Source of the DNA: Lagopus muta | Taxonomy: Eukaryota; Chordata; Aves; Galliformes; Phasianidae | NCBI RefSeq assembly: GCF_023343835.1 | Contig: NC_064438.1 | Coordinates: 57,374,578 to 57,438,577, forward strand | DNA length: 64,000 nucleotides | Direction: 5' to 3' | Part shown: positions 62,839 to 64,000 of the stretch, one piece after another | How positions within the stretch are numbered: the stretch's first letter is position 1 | How the letters are laid out: each line of letters opens with the position of its first letter | Program-made: the position numbers and the translations under genes | Notes under the pieces: model-generated | Seen by the model: only the letters and a program-made list of their open reading frames with translations | Told to the model about the DNA's origin: nothing | Database searches by the model: none

Positions 62839-64000
62839 GTAAGGGTAGCACGATGGGTGCACATTTCACCTCTGTCTGAAACCTGCTCAGCTTCCCTGGT
62901 TTGGTTTTTTTTCCATTAGTGGGAACTGCTCTTCACGATGCTCAAGTTGCTTTGAATTCTGCTCGTAAATTAATGCCATTATTATCCAGGATACCACAGC
63001 TTCCAGCAGTAAATTGGGAGCTTGGAAGCATTTAGAGAATGCTGTAGATTGAAATGAGTTGTATCCACAGGATGAGGGCACCATAACAGAATGTTCTTGT
63101 CCAGCCATAGGAAAAGGTTCAGCTCTGTAATCCTGAACTGCTTTCAGCTCTTTGTATGCAGGAGCTTGTCCTCCTGTGTTACTGCGGATTTTAACGGGTC
63201 GTGTTTTCTGTTGGGCTCTGGCTTAGCAATTGCTTTCAAACATGCTTGCCCTTCATCCTGTGCTCAGATTATGCTAAAACCACATGGGAAAACCCAGCCC
63301 ATAGCTGTCCTTTCCCATGTGAGAACAGCACTGGCAGGACGTCACCCTGTGCCACACAGCATGGAGGTCAGGCTGCTTTGCGTGGCACCGTGCAGAAGCT
63401 GAGCAGTGTTAGAAAGAGGCATTCCAGTAAGTCATTGCCCTGCTGGCCAGGCTGCTGGGTTTGTTGTTGTCTGTCCTCCTCTCCCCTGCCCTCACAGCAC
63501 TTACAGCTCTCACTGTGTGCCCCTCCTGTGCTACCATCTGTTGCCATCCCCACTCTGCTCTTCTGGGTGGAAAGGCAGCGAGGCAGTGGAGGAGTCACGG
63601 GTACAGACAGGTGGTGAGATAAAGACCTGAGGTTCTCCTAACCTGCTTGGTGTGCCCGTTCCTGCCTTGGGGTGGGGAGAGCCCAGCAATGCTGGCCTGA
63701 TTGCTCAGCAGTCCGTGCTCCAGGTGTTTGCAGGCACACGGGGCGCACCCTGCGGATGAGGTGAGCAGCCGAGCGTTCAGGTTCAAACCTTGCCCACTTC
63801 TGACCTTACATAAATCACAGTGGGCTTGCAGTGTTTGCTTTCTGCTGCAGGAGGCTCGGGAAGGTGGGGGCAGTGGAATCAGCACCTGCTCAGACCTGTG
63901 GGAGCACAGCTGGCAGCGTGCTGTGACTGGTACAGCAGCACCGAGGGAGGGAGCGCCGTGGGGCACTGTGTGCCCGGCTTTCTTATGTGGAAGTCCATCA
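62839..64000 (+). other. LRR1: LRR1 intron 3, incomplete at the window edge
   Basis: The intron starts with a consensus donor (GTAAGG) after the split arginine codon AG|. I searched the remaining 1.16 kb for the expected C-terminal coding sequence and saw none. The short open frames here lack homology that I can recognise and no CR1 is evident. The acceptor and the last exon(s) lie outside the window. Confidence 0.8.

Overview
The window is vertebrate nuclear DNA, almost certainly from a bird and probably a galliform close to chicken. The main evidence is about thirty 3'-truncated CR1 LINE fragments, many ending in the diagnostic octamer repeat (ATTCTRTG)n. There is little other interspersed repeat, introns are very short, and RPS29 and LRR1 read as intact avian orthologues. 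The species cannot be fixed from the sequence alone.

Layout. Positions 1 to about 59,075 are an AT-leaning intergenic tract in which I find no protein-coding gene. The open frames there are short and are either chance frames or the C-terminal end of CR1 ORF2. The tract holds CR1 fragments in both orientations, sparse on the left and denser on the right, a few microsatellites, one notable 40-bp-arm hairpin near 35.2 kb, and several AT-rich patches that look like conserved non-coding DNA.

Positions 59,075 to about 61,000 form a CpG-rich hub. RPS29 (small-subunit protein uS14, 56 aa, three coding exons) runs leftward. A complete 7SL signal recognition particle RNA gene runs rightward from 59,781, with an upstream CRE, a TATA-like box and a TTTT terminator. 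LRR1 (CUL2 substrate receptor) runs rightward from an ATG at 60,614. Its coding exons 1 to 3 lie in the window and its last exon(s) lie beyond the right edge. I recall the same trio, RPS29, RN7SL1 and LRR1, side by side on human chromosome 14q21, so the order looks like conserved synteny.

The genes serve general growth functions: a ribosomal subunit protein, the RNA scaffold of the co-translational targeting particle, and a ubiquitin-ligase receptor for replisome unloading. The less usual material lies in the roughly 530 bp between the 7SL terminator and the LRR1 start codon. It contains three CTCF-like motifs (two pointing left, one pointing right), an old CpG-rich CR1 relic, and a roughly 100-bp inverted repeat with an ETS-type palindrome at its centre ending about 5 bp before the LRR1 ATG.
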